DNA of 64,000 nt from positions 2,475,553-2,539,552 of the forward strand of contig JACTAT010000061.1 in assembly GCA_014526335.1 (NCBI GenBank). Reading direction: 5' to 3'. The first letter of the stretch is position 1. Each line of letters begins with the position of its first letter. The position numbers and the translations under genes are program-made. The stretch comes from Chrysaora quinquecirrha. Taxonomy: Eukaryota; Cnidaria; Scyphozoa; Semaeostomeae; Pelagiidae. Under the pieces are notes generated by a model. It saw nothing but the letters and a program-made list of their open reading frames with translations, did no database searches and was not told the origin of the DNA. Positions 10,481 through 22,900 of the stretch are shown here, in pieces.

Positions 10481-13400
10481 GAAATGAGCGAAGGGAAAAG
10501 CACCCACATCAGAGCTTTCATAATAGTTCAGGTAAAAGTCAAAGCTGTTGAACCTACGTTGTATTCATCCTATCACTTAGTTCCCTAAAGAAATTCAGTT
10601 CAACCCTGAATCTTAACTTGGCAGAAATCACTGAAATCTGTGTTCGCTGATAATCTTATTAATGTACCACGAGTGTTTGAGGTCATTGGGTTTGCAATTT
10701 TTTAGCCAATACTACGTATTTTCATTTGAAGTGGCTTGTCACTGGGCGTGATTTAGCTACCAACTATCAATTATTTAAATCGATCGCTTTTTGTATTCAG
10801 ACGGTGCACGGTCTGTTTGCACCTGGCTGAAGAAATCTATCATATTGGTGTTTTTGTTGCCATAGTTATGTTCTGCTACAAAATAGACAGCTCCAGATGC
10901 ACCATGAAAGAACACTGTACACTGCGCTGTCCATGTAACATAACTATGTTGCTATACCAGATAACATTCCACAGAGACCAGTATGAAAGCCAGACTTTTC
11001 TCAAACTCTCATCCTTTTCACATGTTCGTCCCCGATTCTAGAGACTCGTCTCAGAGCTCTGCCTTTGCGTTTTTGAATTAGATTATCCCAGATATAATAC
11101 GTTACAATACACCCTAATATCTTATACTTTTATACTGTCTGAGCGAATCTTTTATTTTGTGTTTTCCTGTTGCAAGAGATTATCTCTGCTAGAATCCTTG
11201 AAAATCATCTACTAGACAACTCGATTGCACTTCAGTAAAGTTATTCTCCCTTCTTTCAGGAATTTTTGAGAAAGGCAATGGCTGCGATCAGTTTGGAGCT
11301 TCGTAAGCAAAGACAAAGGACAGTAAGGTTAGACTTAATAATTATATTTATCTAAAATTAAAAATTTAACTGAAAACATTTAAAACTATTTTGAAAATTG
11401 GCTCGGATTTCTGAGCAGAGTGCATTTGAAAGTCTTTTTGAGAGTACGAACTGAACAGCTGAGCACGCCTGGAGAAATCGTCTTTGTTGCGTATCAGATC
11501 ATCAGAAAATGTAGCTATGCTCTCGGCAAATTTTTTTGTCCTCGCGGTCGTTTTCTCCATCTCCGCACGGCAAGTTGCTTTCTTTCATTGCTGAGAAACT
11601 TGATTCGTTGAAAGATGGTTAAACTTTTAATTTCCCTGGACCCTTCCTTCAAGTAGCCTTTAATGATGATAGAACATTTAAAGGACATTTTTCCGCTGTT
11701 TTTCTTATTTCCGCTCAATTTTTTCCTAATCTCCGCGCTTCAATTTCCTTGTTTCTTGCTTTCGTTTCTAACATTCACTTGTAATGACACCATCCACCTG
11801 AAACTCGAGATCGAACAAATCTTCTTGCGGTAAAAACATCGTTGCTCTCTGATCTCCCCTCCGTGCAGATTTTTCCTGATCTCCGCGCGGTGATCACCTT
11901 CCTACTACCTCACTTGAAAACATCCTCTTCTCAGATCGATGGTAAAACGTATGCCACCTTGGATAACCACAATGAAAACCAACTACATCCAGAATTATAT
12001 CCACCACTGCTACTTTGAATACAGTGGCAGATAGTGATTTCATAACCATGGAAACTCTCAATAACATAAGTTAAAGTAGTTTAACCTCTCATAACATTCC
12101 TTGTTCATCACTGTTTCTTTTTGTTCTCGCTGCAGTGCTGTTCCAACCGCATTCGCAATTTGTCTCAAAGATATTTTCTATGATAGCAAATTTTGTTATT
12201 CTTTTCACTTAAATATGTGGTTAACAGTTGAAAACAGTCTTATGCTTATAACTGAGTTTTCCCATATGCTTACCCTTAGGCTCGGCACTCGCATTATTGT
12301 ATTTCGCAACACGCTTGCGGCCGTCGATACATTAATACCCTTGAAACGAGGATTTTCAGCTGCGCTCCTTCCTAGTGTCAATCAAGGTCCTTCATGAAAT
12401 ATCTTCATCTTGAAGCCAGCCTTGCCATCATTACTCGGAATGCTTCATTTAGAACTAGCCTTATGAAAACAACAACAGATGTAGCTAGTGAACCCCTTAC
12501 GTCAAATCGCTCTTTGGAATTTTGAGCTTTATGAGCTTTCATCATTCACATTAATCATTATAATCACCAGTCATCATCATCACTATCATCAGCATCATCT
12601 TCATCATCATCATCAATCACCATCATCATCGTAATCATTTTTGCACGAAACCCCTTTGAAAAGCATCCTGCAAGAATGTGCTACTTTTCACAATTCACTT
12701 CTCTACAAGGAAGCATAGCAAATTCCATTGAGGAAAACATTTTTAGAATTTGTTTCGATCTTCGCAACTGCAAAACAGTCGAAAACAGTTTTTTCTCACT
12801 GACGCATTTCCTCGAAACCAGGATTCGCGTAGCTTTTTCCTGCTTTCTCATAGTTCATCTATTTGTCTTTGTTCCTTATTCTGTTTCCTTGTTCCTCTAT
12901 TCATATTTTTAACCTACACTTTGAATGAGTAAAGAAACTAACTATATTACAAGACAGCGATTGGAAAAAGTAAATGGTTTCTTCGTGGCTGTGTATGAAG
13001 GCCACTCGTCTGACAGCCGCTGTTCATTCATAACTCGCTTTCTGACCTTACTGATGACGTCTTTTGCGTCACAAGAAAAAGGCTAGCTATTCGTATTGTA
13101 CTTCTCAGAAGTGCCCTTTATTGAAGATTCTATCCTTTTGTTATAGCCTCGGTTGTAGGCCTCACCCTTGACGAACACTGTTCTTTTGCTGTCTTGTTTA
13201 TTGGCGTATTTACGTCACTAGAAGATACGCTGTCGAGATTGATGGAATATCTCAATAAGAGGTTGCTCTTTTGGTTTTGTATTATTTGGCTGTATCACCC
13301 TGTGGCCTACTATGAAATGATTGCTATCGCTCTGTGGTAGACCCCAAAGTGATTGCATTATACCATGGATATTTTGTCTTCCCTCTTCTGATTTTGTATT

Positions 13401-13671
13401 GAACTTCAGGAATTATCTTTTGTTTTGACGCAGTTGTTTACTTGCTTTCAATTTTATGAGCCTTAGCTTGTTCAAAGATGAATTGCGTAGCGTGATGCGT
13501 GAAAATGATCTGAACTCTATTTCTACAGCTGATCTTTCAGAGGGAGATTCATCCTTAATCCACTTAATCTTCATTGTAACTTGCCTTCTCCCTAGCGTGT
13601 ATGGGATGAGTTGAAAGAAGTAGGCCTTTTCTCTCTCCCGTTCCATCAAAATTCCGAACAAAATTGGCAAC

Positions 13672-14135
13672 ATGTATCATACCATTTGATACCTATCCCA
13701 TGCCATTTATACCTATTCCATACTTTTAATACCTATATAACATACAATTTGATACCTATACCAAACCATTTGATACCTATACCATACCATTCGATACCTA
13801 TGCAATACCATTTGATACCTATATCATACAATTTGGTACCTATTCCATATTCATTTTCATTTGATACCTTTTCCAAACTATTTGATGCCTATACCATACC
13901 ATTTGATACCTATGCCATACCATTTGATACCTATACCATACCATTTGCTGTCTTTTTCATACCACTTGATGCCTATACCATACCTCTTGATGTCTATACA
14001 ACATCATTCGTTAACTATACCACACCATTTGATACCTATATACCATACCATTTGATACCTATATACCATACCCTTTGATACCTTTTCCATACCATTTGAT
14101 AGCCTTACCATACCATTAAATACCTATTCTATACA
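13672..14135. repeat. 20-bp minisatellite (CCATACCATTTGATACCTAT)
   Basis: More than 20 tandem copies of a roughly 20-bp unit, with point variants such as Ttt/Atg before 'cctat'. The unit length not being a multiple of three makes the open frames across it (up to 155 codons, Ile/Pro/Tyr-rich) accidental. Confidence 0.95.
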
Positions 14136-14799
14136 ATTTTCTTTTTGTGGAAAATGCAAGCCCGTTGATTTTGCTTCTCGGAACTTGAAATTATACGACT
14201 TTTCATCAAAGTCAATAGACAGTGAAAACTTCTTCAGTCCCTAGTTCTATTGAATTTTTCATCAAGTCGAGGCTACTCTACTCGTTGCTACTGTTTCAAC
14301 CTACACAATAATTAGCTACCAAGCATTTGTGCTTCATGCACATTAAATAAATAGAAGACCTAGTAGACTCGACTCGGGTACTGTATATTGATACCACAAC
14401 TAGGACACGTGGAATCGAACCACAATCGTACACAGTGCAGTCAAACAGTATCATGTTGTTTTCATTCATGGTTTTATTTGGTGTCTTCACATGTTTCATT
14501 TACAAACGTGTTTATGGCCATTTCCATTGGGAAACTCCATTTCCTTTGCTGTAACACTATTTCTTTGAAATGATCTGAAGATCATATCGTAAAAGATTTA
14601 ATTGTGGACATCGTGATTTCTCAACCTGTCTCAACCGGTCATAGGCCGTCGGGTCTTTTCCTTTGGCTTTCCTGATTGCTTCAGCCGCTTGTAGCTTTGA
14701 ACCATATTTGCATATTTTCCTTTTGCTTGCACTTGCATAGGGCTTCAATTTCTTTCAGCATGTGTGACCTTGCTCGTCTTTGCCGTTGTTGTGGAAATT

Positions 14800-15010
14800 T
14801 ACTGATTATGAATGATTTGATTGATTGTGATAATGATTATGATCATGAATTCGTTTGCGATAAAGATTATGCTTACAGTTAGTTATAATTGCGACCATGA
14901 TCGTGAGGGTGATTCTTATCCCAATCAATTCCAATTATCATTATCGTGACCATCAACTCTGTCTTCATGATGATGATTATAATGTGATCTTCATGATCAT
15001 GACTAATCAA
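14800..15010. repeat. Degenerate GAT/TTATGA simple sequence
   Basis: Interrupted runs of 'gattatgatcatgaa' and 'catgatgatgattataat'. No conserved open frame. Confidence 0.6.
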
Positions 15011-16251
15011 TCAATTAAAGTGGACCAATCAAGATCAAATGCAATCACTTTTTTATTGCAAATTGAAGCAATATGGGAACCGATGGGAACATTTGTGTTC
15101 CTCTAACCGTATCCCCTGAGCGCGCCCTGAGCCCTTGAATCAAATTTTCGCCTCGAATTTCGCAACTACATGGATATCCAACCACGTGTTCCATGCCACT
15201 AAACCTCATACCCTAATCGTCGAGCACGATATTATTAAAATCGCGATTAAAATTACAAATACCCTTAAAATCATCTGAGTTAAACAACATAATTAACCTC
15301 TCCGCGTGGCAGCGGAGCTCTCAGGACATCTAAGTTGCCTTTAATTACATGCCAGCAAGTTGACCGTGAGTTCTCCTTCATTAAATATTAGCCCAGCAAG
15401 CCTTGATTTTGTGGTAACATTTTATCCTATCTTGATATCAGTTAATACGTGAAGTTTTTGTAAGTTGATCGTGGATTTTTAACAATGGTCGTTCATTCAA
15501 CGAATCCGATCCCTTCTTACTGACGCTCTTAATGCTTCTTGCACCGATAAGCAATTTTTGTTGCTTTGAAGATAATGAAGTAAAATACGCTACTTTTCTG
15601 AGATTGCAAATAATCAGTCCCTTATCCTATTCACTCTAACGTAAGATGAGAAAAAGATCAAAAATGCGTCATACCTACAAAATAACACAGTACTCTTGTT
15701 TTTGTTTGGTGGCATAAGGGTGTGGAGGCTTGTAAATGGAGGCTTGAAGCCGCTGGGTTTATGAAGAAACCATCTCTCATTGGACAATTTATCCCCAGTG
15801 TCAGCTTTACAAACCTTTGGTCACCTGCAATAGGAGATGAATCGAAGCGGATTTGAATTTGAATATTAAAAAGCTGAACCACAGAGTGGAGTTATATTGA
15901 AGACAGTGTGATACAGCAGGTAGAAGAACATAATCATTACGCAGTCATACGTAATTCGCCTCATATATCTCAATTAACATCTGAGATACGGACAGCCGGT
16001 TGACCAGTGGTTCTTGCTAGATTTCTCTCTCGAAGCTGTTGTCAACAACATAAGATTACGGTGGAAATTTCACAAGCAGATGGTTTGATTTCTCCTGGGA
16101 TGTTTTAAATCTCTTCGGTTCGATTCAAGACAGAATTGGTTGTTTACTACACTTTAGTCTGTTATCTGTGAAAGAGCTGAACATGTACTAAATTGCGGAG
16201 AATTGTAAGTTCTTGTTTAAACTCGTATTGTATGGTCTTCTGACAAATGCT

Positions 16252-17464
16252 ATGGGTATGGGAAAAGCTGGTTTTATAAACTTCATACGCACAACTGGCG
16301 AGCGAATCTTACTTCCAAAACCCTTTCAAATAACAATGATAGGCCTTGATGGCTCTGGCAAAACATCTCTGTTATACAGATTGAAGCTCAACGAATTCGT
16401 CCACACCGCGCCGACGGCAGCGTTTAACATGGAGCGGATAAAACTTACCAAAAACACTAGGCTATCAATATGGGATGTTGGTGGCAGCGAGAATATCAGA
16501 CCGTTATGGCGGACGTACATGCGGCAAGCGGATGGATTGATATTCGTTGTTGATTCAACAGACAGAAAAAGGATTGAAGAAATAAAAGAGGAGATAATGT
16601 TTTCGTTGAATTCATGTCAGAAAGAAAGAGTGCCGGTTTTAATATTTGCGAACAAACAAGATTTAAACTCGGCTTTGGATCCCTCTGAACTAATTGATTT
16701 GTTAGACCTGAACAGTTTGAGTGAAAAACATCCATGGGTGCTACAGTCGACCAGTGCGAAAACAGGAGAGGGAGTCAAAGCAGTGCTCCCACTCAGCGTC
16801 GGAGATTTTTACCTACAGCGCATGCGTTTTTCCCCTACTTTCCCCTACGCCTGTTTTCTTTAATTTCCCCTACTTTCCCCTACATTTCCCTACTTTTCAA
16901 TGAAATCCCCTACAATTCTGCAAGAAAATTCCCTGGTTTCGACCTCGGAGGTTTCGGAAACTCCTTATAATCGAGTAATTGATGAACTGTTGTACAGCGT
17001 CAATTGTTCCTTTATAGTGGTTCTTAAAACAAAGTTTAAGACAAGGACACCTTGCCCCCCACGGGAGCCATTGAGATGACACTTTGCTACAACACTGGTG
17101 CTTTGTTCACATAGAAATTGCCGCTCAAGGTGAATGACACAGCAATATTGACCGTGTGTGAAAGAATTGATCGATTCTGTAACGAAAAGGGAATGGTTTT
17201 AGTCGCATTGAAAAGACTAATCAAGAATTCCCTACAATTTCTATGAATTTCCCCTACAGCTACCCATTTTCCCCGTAGGTTTCCCCTACTCCCTACAACA
17301 ACCTGTTTTCCCCTACTGTAGGGGAATTCCCCTACGAGTGGGAGCACTGAGTCAAAGATGGTTATATGGCGCTAATTGGGATGATTGACGAGAAAAGGAT
17401 GCCTGCTAGAAATAAGATTAATGGGTCTTTTACATTGACCCCCCGAGCATCTGAGTTCATATGA
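16252..17464 (+). pseudogene. ARL4-type Arf-like GTPase, interrupted by a transposon
   Basis: An intronless gene with likely start ATG at 16,252 (MGMGKAGF) or 16,258 (MGKAGF); either leaves Gly2 for possible N-myristoylation. It has the Arf/ARL order of motifs: P-loop GLDGSGKTS, switch I APTAAFNME, G3 WDVGG, RPLW, then ADGLIFVVDSTDRKRIEE, NKQD (G4) and TSAKTGEGV (G5). The phrases LYRLKLNEFV and GLIFVVDS are closest to ARL4, small plasma-membrane GTPases that recruit cytohesins. After GEGVK the frame enters an inserted element (16,781-17,349) and stops at 16,861-16,863. Beyond the element, past one target-duplication copy, the frame resumes with DGYMALIGMIDEKRMPARNK and stops at 17,462-17,464. 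Without the insert the protein is about 211 residues, near the 192-201 usual for ARL4. The switch II catalytic Gln is Ser (codon 16,486-16,488). The truncated allele lacks the final helix and basic tail. Confidence 0.85.
16781..17349. mobile_element. Non-autonomous hAT-like element inside the ARL4-type gene
   Basis: 569 bp. Perfect 14-bp terminal inverted repeats: CAGTGCTCCCACTC (16,781-16,794) and GAGTGGGAGCACTG (17,336-17,349). Perfect 8-bp target duplication AGTCAAAG at 16,773-16,780 and 17,350-17,357. CAGTG ends with an 8-bp duplication are the hAT signature. The interior is packed with 'cccctac' words in both subterminal regions, likely transposase binding sites. No transposase ORF. Perfect duplications imply a recent insertion. 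Confidence 0.95.
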
Positions 17465-18197
17465 GGTATTTTGATTGAAATGTACGCAACTTTGCATCAC
17501 AATCAGGGGGTTTGCTATTGGAGTTGGTGATTTTGCATGCAGTGGCAATCCAAGTATGCTTAAAAATAAGAGCACACCTAACTTCTTTTTCCCCAAACCC
17601 CCCTAAATTCTACGGTTTTTGCTGCCCTAAATATAAGGACAAATACAACATAACAATGTGCCAGCGTGCTGGTCCTGCTTGTTTTGGCCGGTAGAATTCC
17701 AAACAGCCCGTCACTTTGACGGTTCATTCCTTCTTTGTCGCAAAACCAGCCTTCAGGAATACCTTAAACCTTGCAGCTGCTTGCAATAAATGAGCATTAC
17801 ATTAACCTCGATGCCGATTCATACTTCATGGGGGCAGCGATCAATGGACGCTTTAATAGCACATTTTGCTTTTGATTGAAATCGCCTTCTATCTAAATTT
17901 ATGAATGATTTATAAGCCGTTTTTCTACAACGTTCTTACGTTATACTGGTATTCTACTTAAGCATGACTCATCGTGAAAATTGTAAATTATTAAACATTC
18001 GTTTGCTCTACCTACTTGTACACTGGTTTGCCGCGTTAGAGGTTTTTATTGTTTTTAAATTAACTAGGAAATGTTTAAATGTGTGAATAGGACTGTCATT
18101 ATTAACCAGCAAAAAGATGTGTAAATTTATAGAATTTTCTATCGAGGACATAAAGTTGATATTTGTTGCATAGACAATGTCTTGCATAGGCAATATC

Positions 18198-18413
18198 TTA
18201 AGCTGTGGCTAAACTAAAAGACATTCCGTGTACCTCCCAGCTTGGCTAAACATGCGAGTGACAAACGAGCGTCTATTGTCTCCTAGAAACATGTTCGTAT
18301 CTCTCGCTACAAATTTTGCCGCGCGCTACAAATTTTTCGAGGCGGCTAAACAGGCACAGGTCATGCGCAACATTGCCGCGTGCGAAATATCTAGTTTAGC
18401 TATAGGCATTTAG
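18198..18413. mobile_element. MITE family C, copy 1
   Basis: Starts 'ttaagctgtggctaaact' and ends 'ctagtttagctatagg', an imperfect inverted repeat. The interior has 'agtgacaaacgagcg' and 'ctacaaattttgccgcgcg'. Related copies at 24,865-25,142 and 43,156-43,430 share 'gtttagccacctcgg' and 'cgcttgtcactcg'. Confidence 0.7.
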
Positions 18414-19044
18414 AAAATAAACCCAATCCCTTTTAGGTATAACGATGCGAACTGCAATTGCGAAGCACTCATCCTGAAGCATTTTTAAAACTTTTTAAAT
18501 CAGTATAAAAGAAATTTCCAAGAAATTTCCTGGCTTGAAACGAAGCTGGGTTTTCTTATAAATAGCGTGTACATTTAGCGCAGTTATTTGATTAACTGCT
18601 TCAGAACTTATAGCTCATAGCACATCCTTGACTTTGTAACGATGGAATCCCAGATTTAACCAGTAAAGCGATGTTAAAACTTATAATGTTGTTTCTATTG
18701 CTAGTACAAAAAGATTGAAAGAAATATGTAATCTTGACTGAGTAGATTTTACAATTGCAAAGAAAGATTTGATAATATTGTATAAAATATAATGTAAAAG
18801 TATGAATGAATTGCAGCTGAGAAAAAATTGGCTTTTTCTGGTTTGATTTCTTCTTTTGAAAAGGTGGTTTCTGTTTGACAATCTTTTTTGGTTATAAAGG
18901 CAAGGGTTGAGTAAAATTCATGTTTCGGAGAGTTTACAAATTTTCCGTCAGCGGTGAAATTGTTTTTTGGACGCAGCGCACATGCACATGAACAGAATCA
19001 AAGTTTGACTGTCTTCGATAAATATATGTTCACCCTGGTATACG

Positions 19045-19277
19045 CGTTTATTCAATAAGCAACTGGACTTCGGTCCCGCCCTCAAGAGCTGCTTAACATA
19101 TCTAGTATTTCAGCCCTCACAGAATGACTCCCTAAAACCTCTTATTTTGGCACTTTTCTGGCTTTTCCATGTAATTGACAAGTTTGCAAGGATGTACAGT
19201 ATAAAAAAAACTATTTCACCAAATATTTTAACAAAATCTCAGCCCTAGTTGCTTATTGACTAGTTGCTTATTAAAAC
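19045..19277. mobile_element. MITE family E, copy 1
   Basis: Ends carry 'caataagcaact' and 'agttgcttattaaa' in inverted orientation. The interior 'agccctcacag', 'ttgacaagtttgcaa' is shared with a copy at 40,113-40,365 in a KATNIP intron. Confidence 0.7.
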
Positions 19278-19857
19278 AAAATGTGTACTCCATGGTTATT
19301 AAGTTCATGCCTCTCCTTAACCATGACCCAGGCTCTTCTTCTATAAAGACAGCCATCACCAAGGGTGGAAACAGCCTATTTATGAAGCGCAGTGCAGGGG
19401 GGGGGGTCATTTTCTCATGCTTAAAGCACCAAACACTCTTCAAAAGGAGTATACAGTAGCTGAAAAACAATATGGGGAGTTTACCAAGAACATTTTTTCC
19501 TGGGCAAGGAGCCGTAATTCCTGAACGCCCTTTGGTCAAAACTAAACTCGAAGTATAATAGTTTGGCGACGCGCGCAAGTGAAGTTTTTAACAAATTTAC
19601 ATACAAAGCCTTTTATAAAGTGTATTGGAAAAACTGTTTAATTTAGGCTGCCAACATCACAGCTGTGGAAACTGCTGTTGTTTTAATCTATACAAATAGT
19701 TTTTCGCCAAAAAAGTCCAAGCAACTCGATGCCGCAAGAGTTAATTTCAGTGGTTTTACGTTTCACTCACACCTCTTGGATGCAAGTTCTGTGAGGTCGA
19801 GGTCAAGTTTTCAGTACATTTTCAAAACGAGATTGTCGTCAGAGGCCTGGACTCTAA

Positions 19858-19921
19858 ATCTGTACTTCTCACGTTGACGTTCCTTTTCGATCTCTCTTTG
19901 TGGAATTGGTTTCAAAGCAGA
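19858..19921 (+). promoter_or_regulatory. Probable RPL3 5' UTR with TOP-like pyrimidine tract
   Basis: Upstream of the start ATG lie the pyrimidine tracts 'cttttcgatctctctttg' and 'ttctcacg'. Vertebrate and invertebrate ribosomal protein mRNAs start at such C-plus-pyrimidine tracts (5' TOP), which couple translation to growth signals. The exact transcription start cannot be read from sequence. Confidence 0.4.
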
Positions 19922-22900
19922 ATGGTGAGTAAAATTTCTGCGATATATCTGAAGGCATCAGCCACTTCAAATCCAAGAACTTACCAATAATGTCACCAAC
20001 TCAATTGCAAATCCATCTGCTATTGAAAAATTCTAATTTTCTCACAAAAGTACAAAATTTAAGCATTGAATCTTATCTCAAGATGAGACCACGGGAATGG
20101 CCAGGCCTAAAACCTCCTCAGGTTTCAGAACTTAATATTTTCTCAATTTCCAATGCAATAATTTGAAAATATTCTTATTTTTAGTCTCATAGGAAGTTCC
20201 ACGCTCCTCGTCATGGCTCCTTGGGATTTCTCCCAAGGAAAAGATGCAAGCGCCATAGAGGAAAGGTCAAGTCTTGGCCAAAAGATGATGCAACCCAGCC
20301 CCCTCATCTTACAGCATTTATTGGATTCAAAGCTGGCATGACCCATATATTGAGAGAAGTGGACAGAATTGGTTCAAGTAAGTATCTGGTTGCTAATAAC
20401 TCCAATTAAAATTTATTGAAAGTCAAAAGTGAAAGATAATAAGTTTTTATTTTCATACCCTGGGGAAAATTTGCAGAATGCACACCAAAAAAGTGAAAAG
20501 TTGAGAAAAATGTTAACCAGTTTCCAAAACTTGATATTGCATCTTTGCATTCAAGGGTATCAGAACGATAGGGGCAAGGCAAAGGGTAACTGCCCAGATT
20601 GCAGAGTTGGGCACTTGCAAACTCAAGTTTTTCAATAGAACAATAGGATAGAACAATAGAAAGGGGTTCTTGCACACTGATATCTCGTTGAAAAAGGCCA
20701 TACTTTGCAAACGGGGTAACCTTCCCTTGCCCTCGTCAAAATTGCTGGATTCTATCAGTTTCCAGTTGATGCTTCTGCCCCAGCCCCCCTCGCTGCCCCT
20801 CATCTGGCATACCAACCTCTTGATGTGGCCAGGCCTTTTTGAATCCCATGGGTAAAGCCCAAACTACACATTTTTTTATAAGGAAAGGATTTTAAAAAGA
20901 ACTCAGGGCTGAAAATTCTCAAAAAAATTAAGGGACTTTAAGAATCTCTTGAGGCTGGGATGAAAAACTAAGAATAACTTTTCCCAAAAAGATGATTTAA
21001 AGAACTAAATGACTGAATAACAGCATATTTCCCATCGTACTTCCCTAAAAACTTCATTTGTATTAGAAAGTTAGAGAATCGAGCAAATTTCGATGAATTT
21101 GCTGTAATAGCTAGTATTGAAAAATATTTCATGACGAAGAACAGTATAAGAACCTTCAGCCCTATTTTGGCCAAAAAAGGATCTCCAGCCTCCCTTCAGA
21201 CCAAAGGTTCCTTGAAAAAAACGTGTAAACATCCCCATATAATGATGTGAATCACTCCTTATGGTTTTATCTTTGCTTTTAGAATCTCACAAGAAGGAAG
21301 TTGTAGAAGCAGTGACTATTGTAGAAACACCACCCATTGTTGTTGTTGGTATTGTTGGATACGTAGAGACACCACGTGGCTTGAGACAACTCACAACTAT
21401 CTGGGCTGAACATCTTGGAGAGGAATGCAGACGTCGCTTCTACAAGAACTGGTAAGACTGCTTGCCGTTTGTCTATTATTTAAAGTTTGAGTAACTGAGC
21501 TCTGGAAAATAGAGAGCATTTCCAGTCAAAGACAAGCATAAGCCAGGAAATCAATCATTGTCTGACTAACGTCGATAGTCTGTAGCTAATAAGCAACTTG
21601 GTATTGAAGTCTTGCAACTCTTTCATACCTATTGCAGGCATTTTTATGTTGCCAATACCACTCTTCTCCAAAGGTATCTACCATACTAACTGAATGCCCA
21701 AGTTCACTCTCAAGCTAGCCTCTTCTCTTCATTGATAAAACTGTAATGTTTATTGGATGAAAAAAGCTGATGCTCCACCAAGCCTCAAACCTTGAGCCTT
21801 CCTTTTCTTTGCCTTTTCTGCATAAGAATCTACATGTTAGTTTTGAAACTCTCCACCCTGACCTGCACCTTGAACCATGCATAAAGGCCAATTAAGAACA
21901 GAATCCAAATCATCTCAAAACCCGCTCATCATTAGTTAACTTATGTATCTCATCCGTTGTGAAGTTTTTCTTGGATGATGATTTTAAATTGCTAATAATG
22001 AAGTCCTGTCCATGACAGTCGATCCTCCGCTCAATTGTTTGATGAGGCTCGAACCCTTTCCCTTCTTTCATGTGCATAAAGGTACAAGTCAAAGAAGAAG
22101 GCCTTCTCTAAAGCAAGCAAAAGATGGTCTGATGAACAAGGCAAAAAGAGCATTGAACAAGATTTTGAAAAGATGAAGAAATACTGCAAAGTCATCAGAG
22201 TCATCACCCATACTCAGGTAAGTCACATTAAGAAAGTCTATAATTTACTCTCAATACCTCAATCTTAGTTTGCAGATGTTCCTGAGCCGATTCTCAGCTT
22301 GTATGAGTCCTTAACTTTGTAGTGATAAGAAGCCAACTCACATTGTCATCAGTGGTAAACAAAGACATAATTAACTACCACTAAATTAGTTGTAATGGTA
22401 CGCCTCATGATGCAGGCTGCTACAAATTGTTTGCTTTGTACCCAAACAGAACTTGCACAGATTATACAGACGTTGCCCTGTTTATCAGCCATCTGGAGTA
22501 TACTAACTATATGTGCCAGGGGTCCATCAAGATCACACTCTTCTCCTTACAATACTGGGCTTGATTCTTGACTATTTGGTAATTTTTCTAGGTGCTTGTT
22601 AAATCTGTTTCCTAATATTTTAAATTCAAGATATAGTTACTGTACCTGTCTCAGAACTTTGCCCCTTGGAGTGTCAAGTTCTGAATTTCTTTCCTTTGTG
22701 TATTTGTGCGTGTAGAAACAAGTTTGCTTATAAATTCAATTGCCTTATTCTTTGCATTTCAGCAAAAACTTATCAAACTGAGGCAGAAGAAAGCTCATAT
22801 AATGGAAATCCAAGTGAATGGTGGCAGTGTTGCTGAAAAAGTTGATTGGGCGTGATCTGATGGAAAAGAAAGTTGCAGTTCAAAATGTTTTTGCCAAAGA

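Larger units (their letters stand above)
10007..16212. other. Gene-poor interval
   Basis: No complete gene recognised. Contents: the CEP95-like 3' flank; a MITE family A copy (10,084-10,363); an S1 SINE tail fragment (10,365-10,480); an isolated exon-like stretch (11,260-11,322); CAT/ATC microsatellite (12,540-12,650); a 20-bp minisatellite (13,672-14,135); GATTAT-rich simple sequence (14,800-15,000). Open frames of 60-155 codons here are repeat-driven or compositionally unlike the flanking genes. A minus-strand frame at 14,557-14,748 is noted separately. Confidence 0.6.
17465..19921. other. Intergenic region between the ARL4-type gene and RPL3
   Basis: No gene recognised. It contains a MITE family C copy (18,198-18,413) and a MITE family E copy (19,045-19,277), otherwise plain AT-rich sequence. 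The RPL3 promoter should lie in the last few hundred bases. Confidence 0.6.

Noticed and set aside
12101..12397. 98-codon frame in the intergenic region
   Set aside because: No family resemblance, no supporting neighbours or splice structure; composition like surrounding noncoding DNA.
13611..14078. 155-codon Ile/Pro/Tyr-rich frame
   Set aside because: Runs through the 20-bp minisatellite; different frames of the same repeat are equally open.
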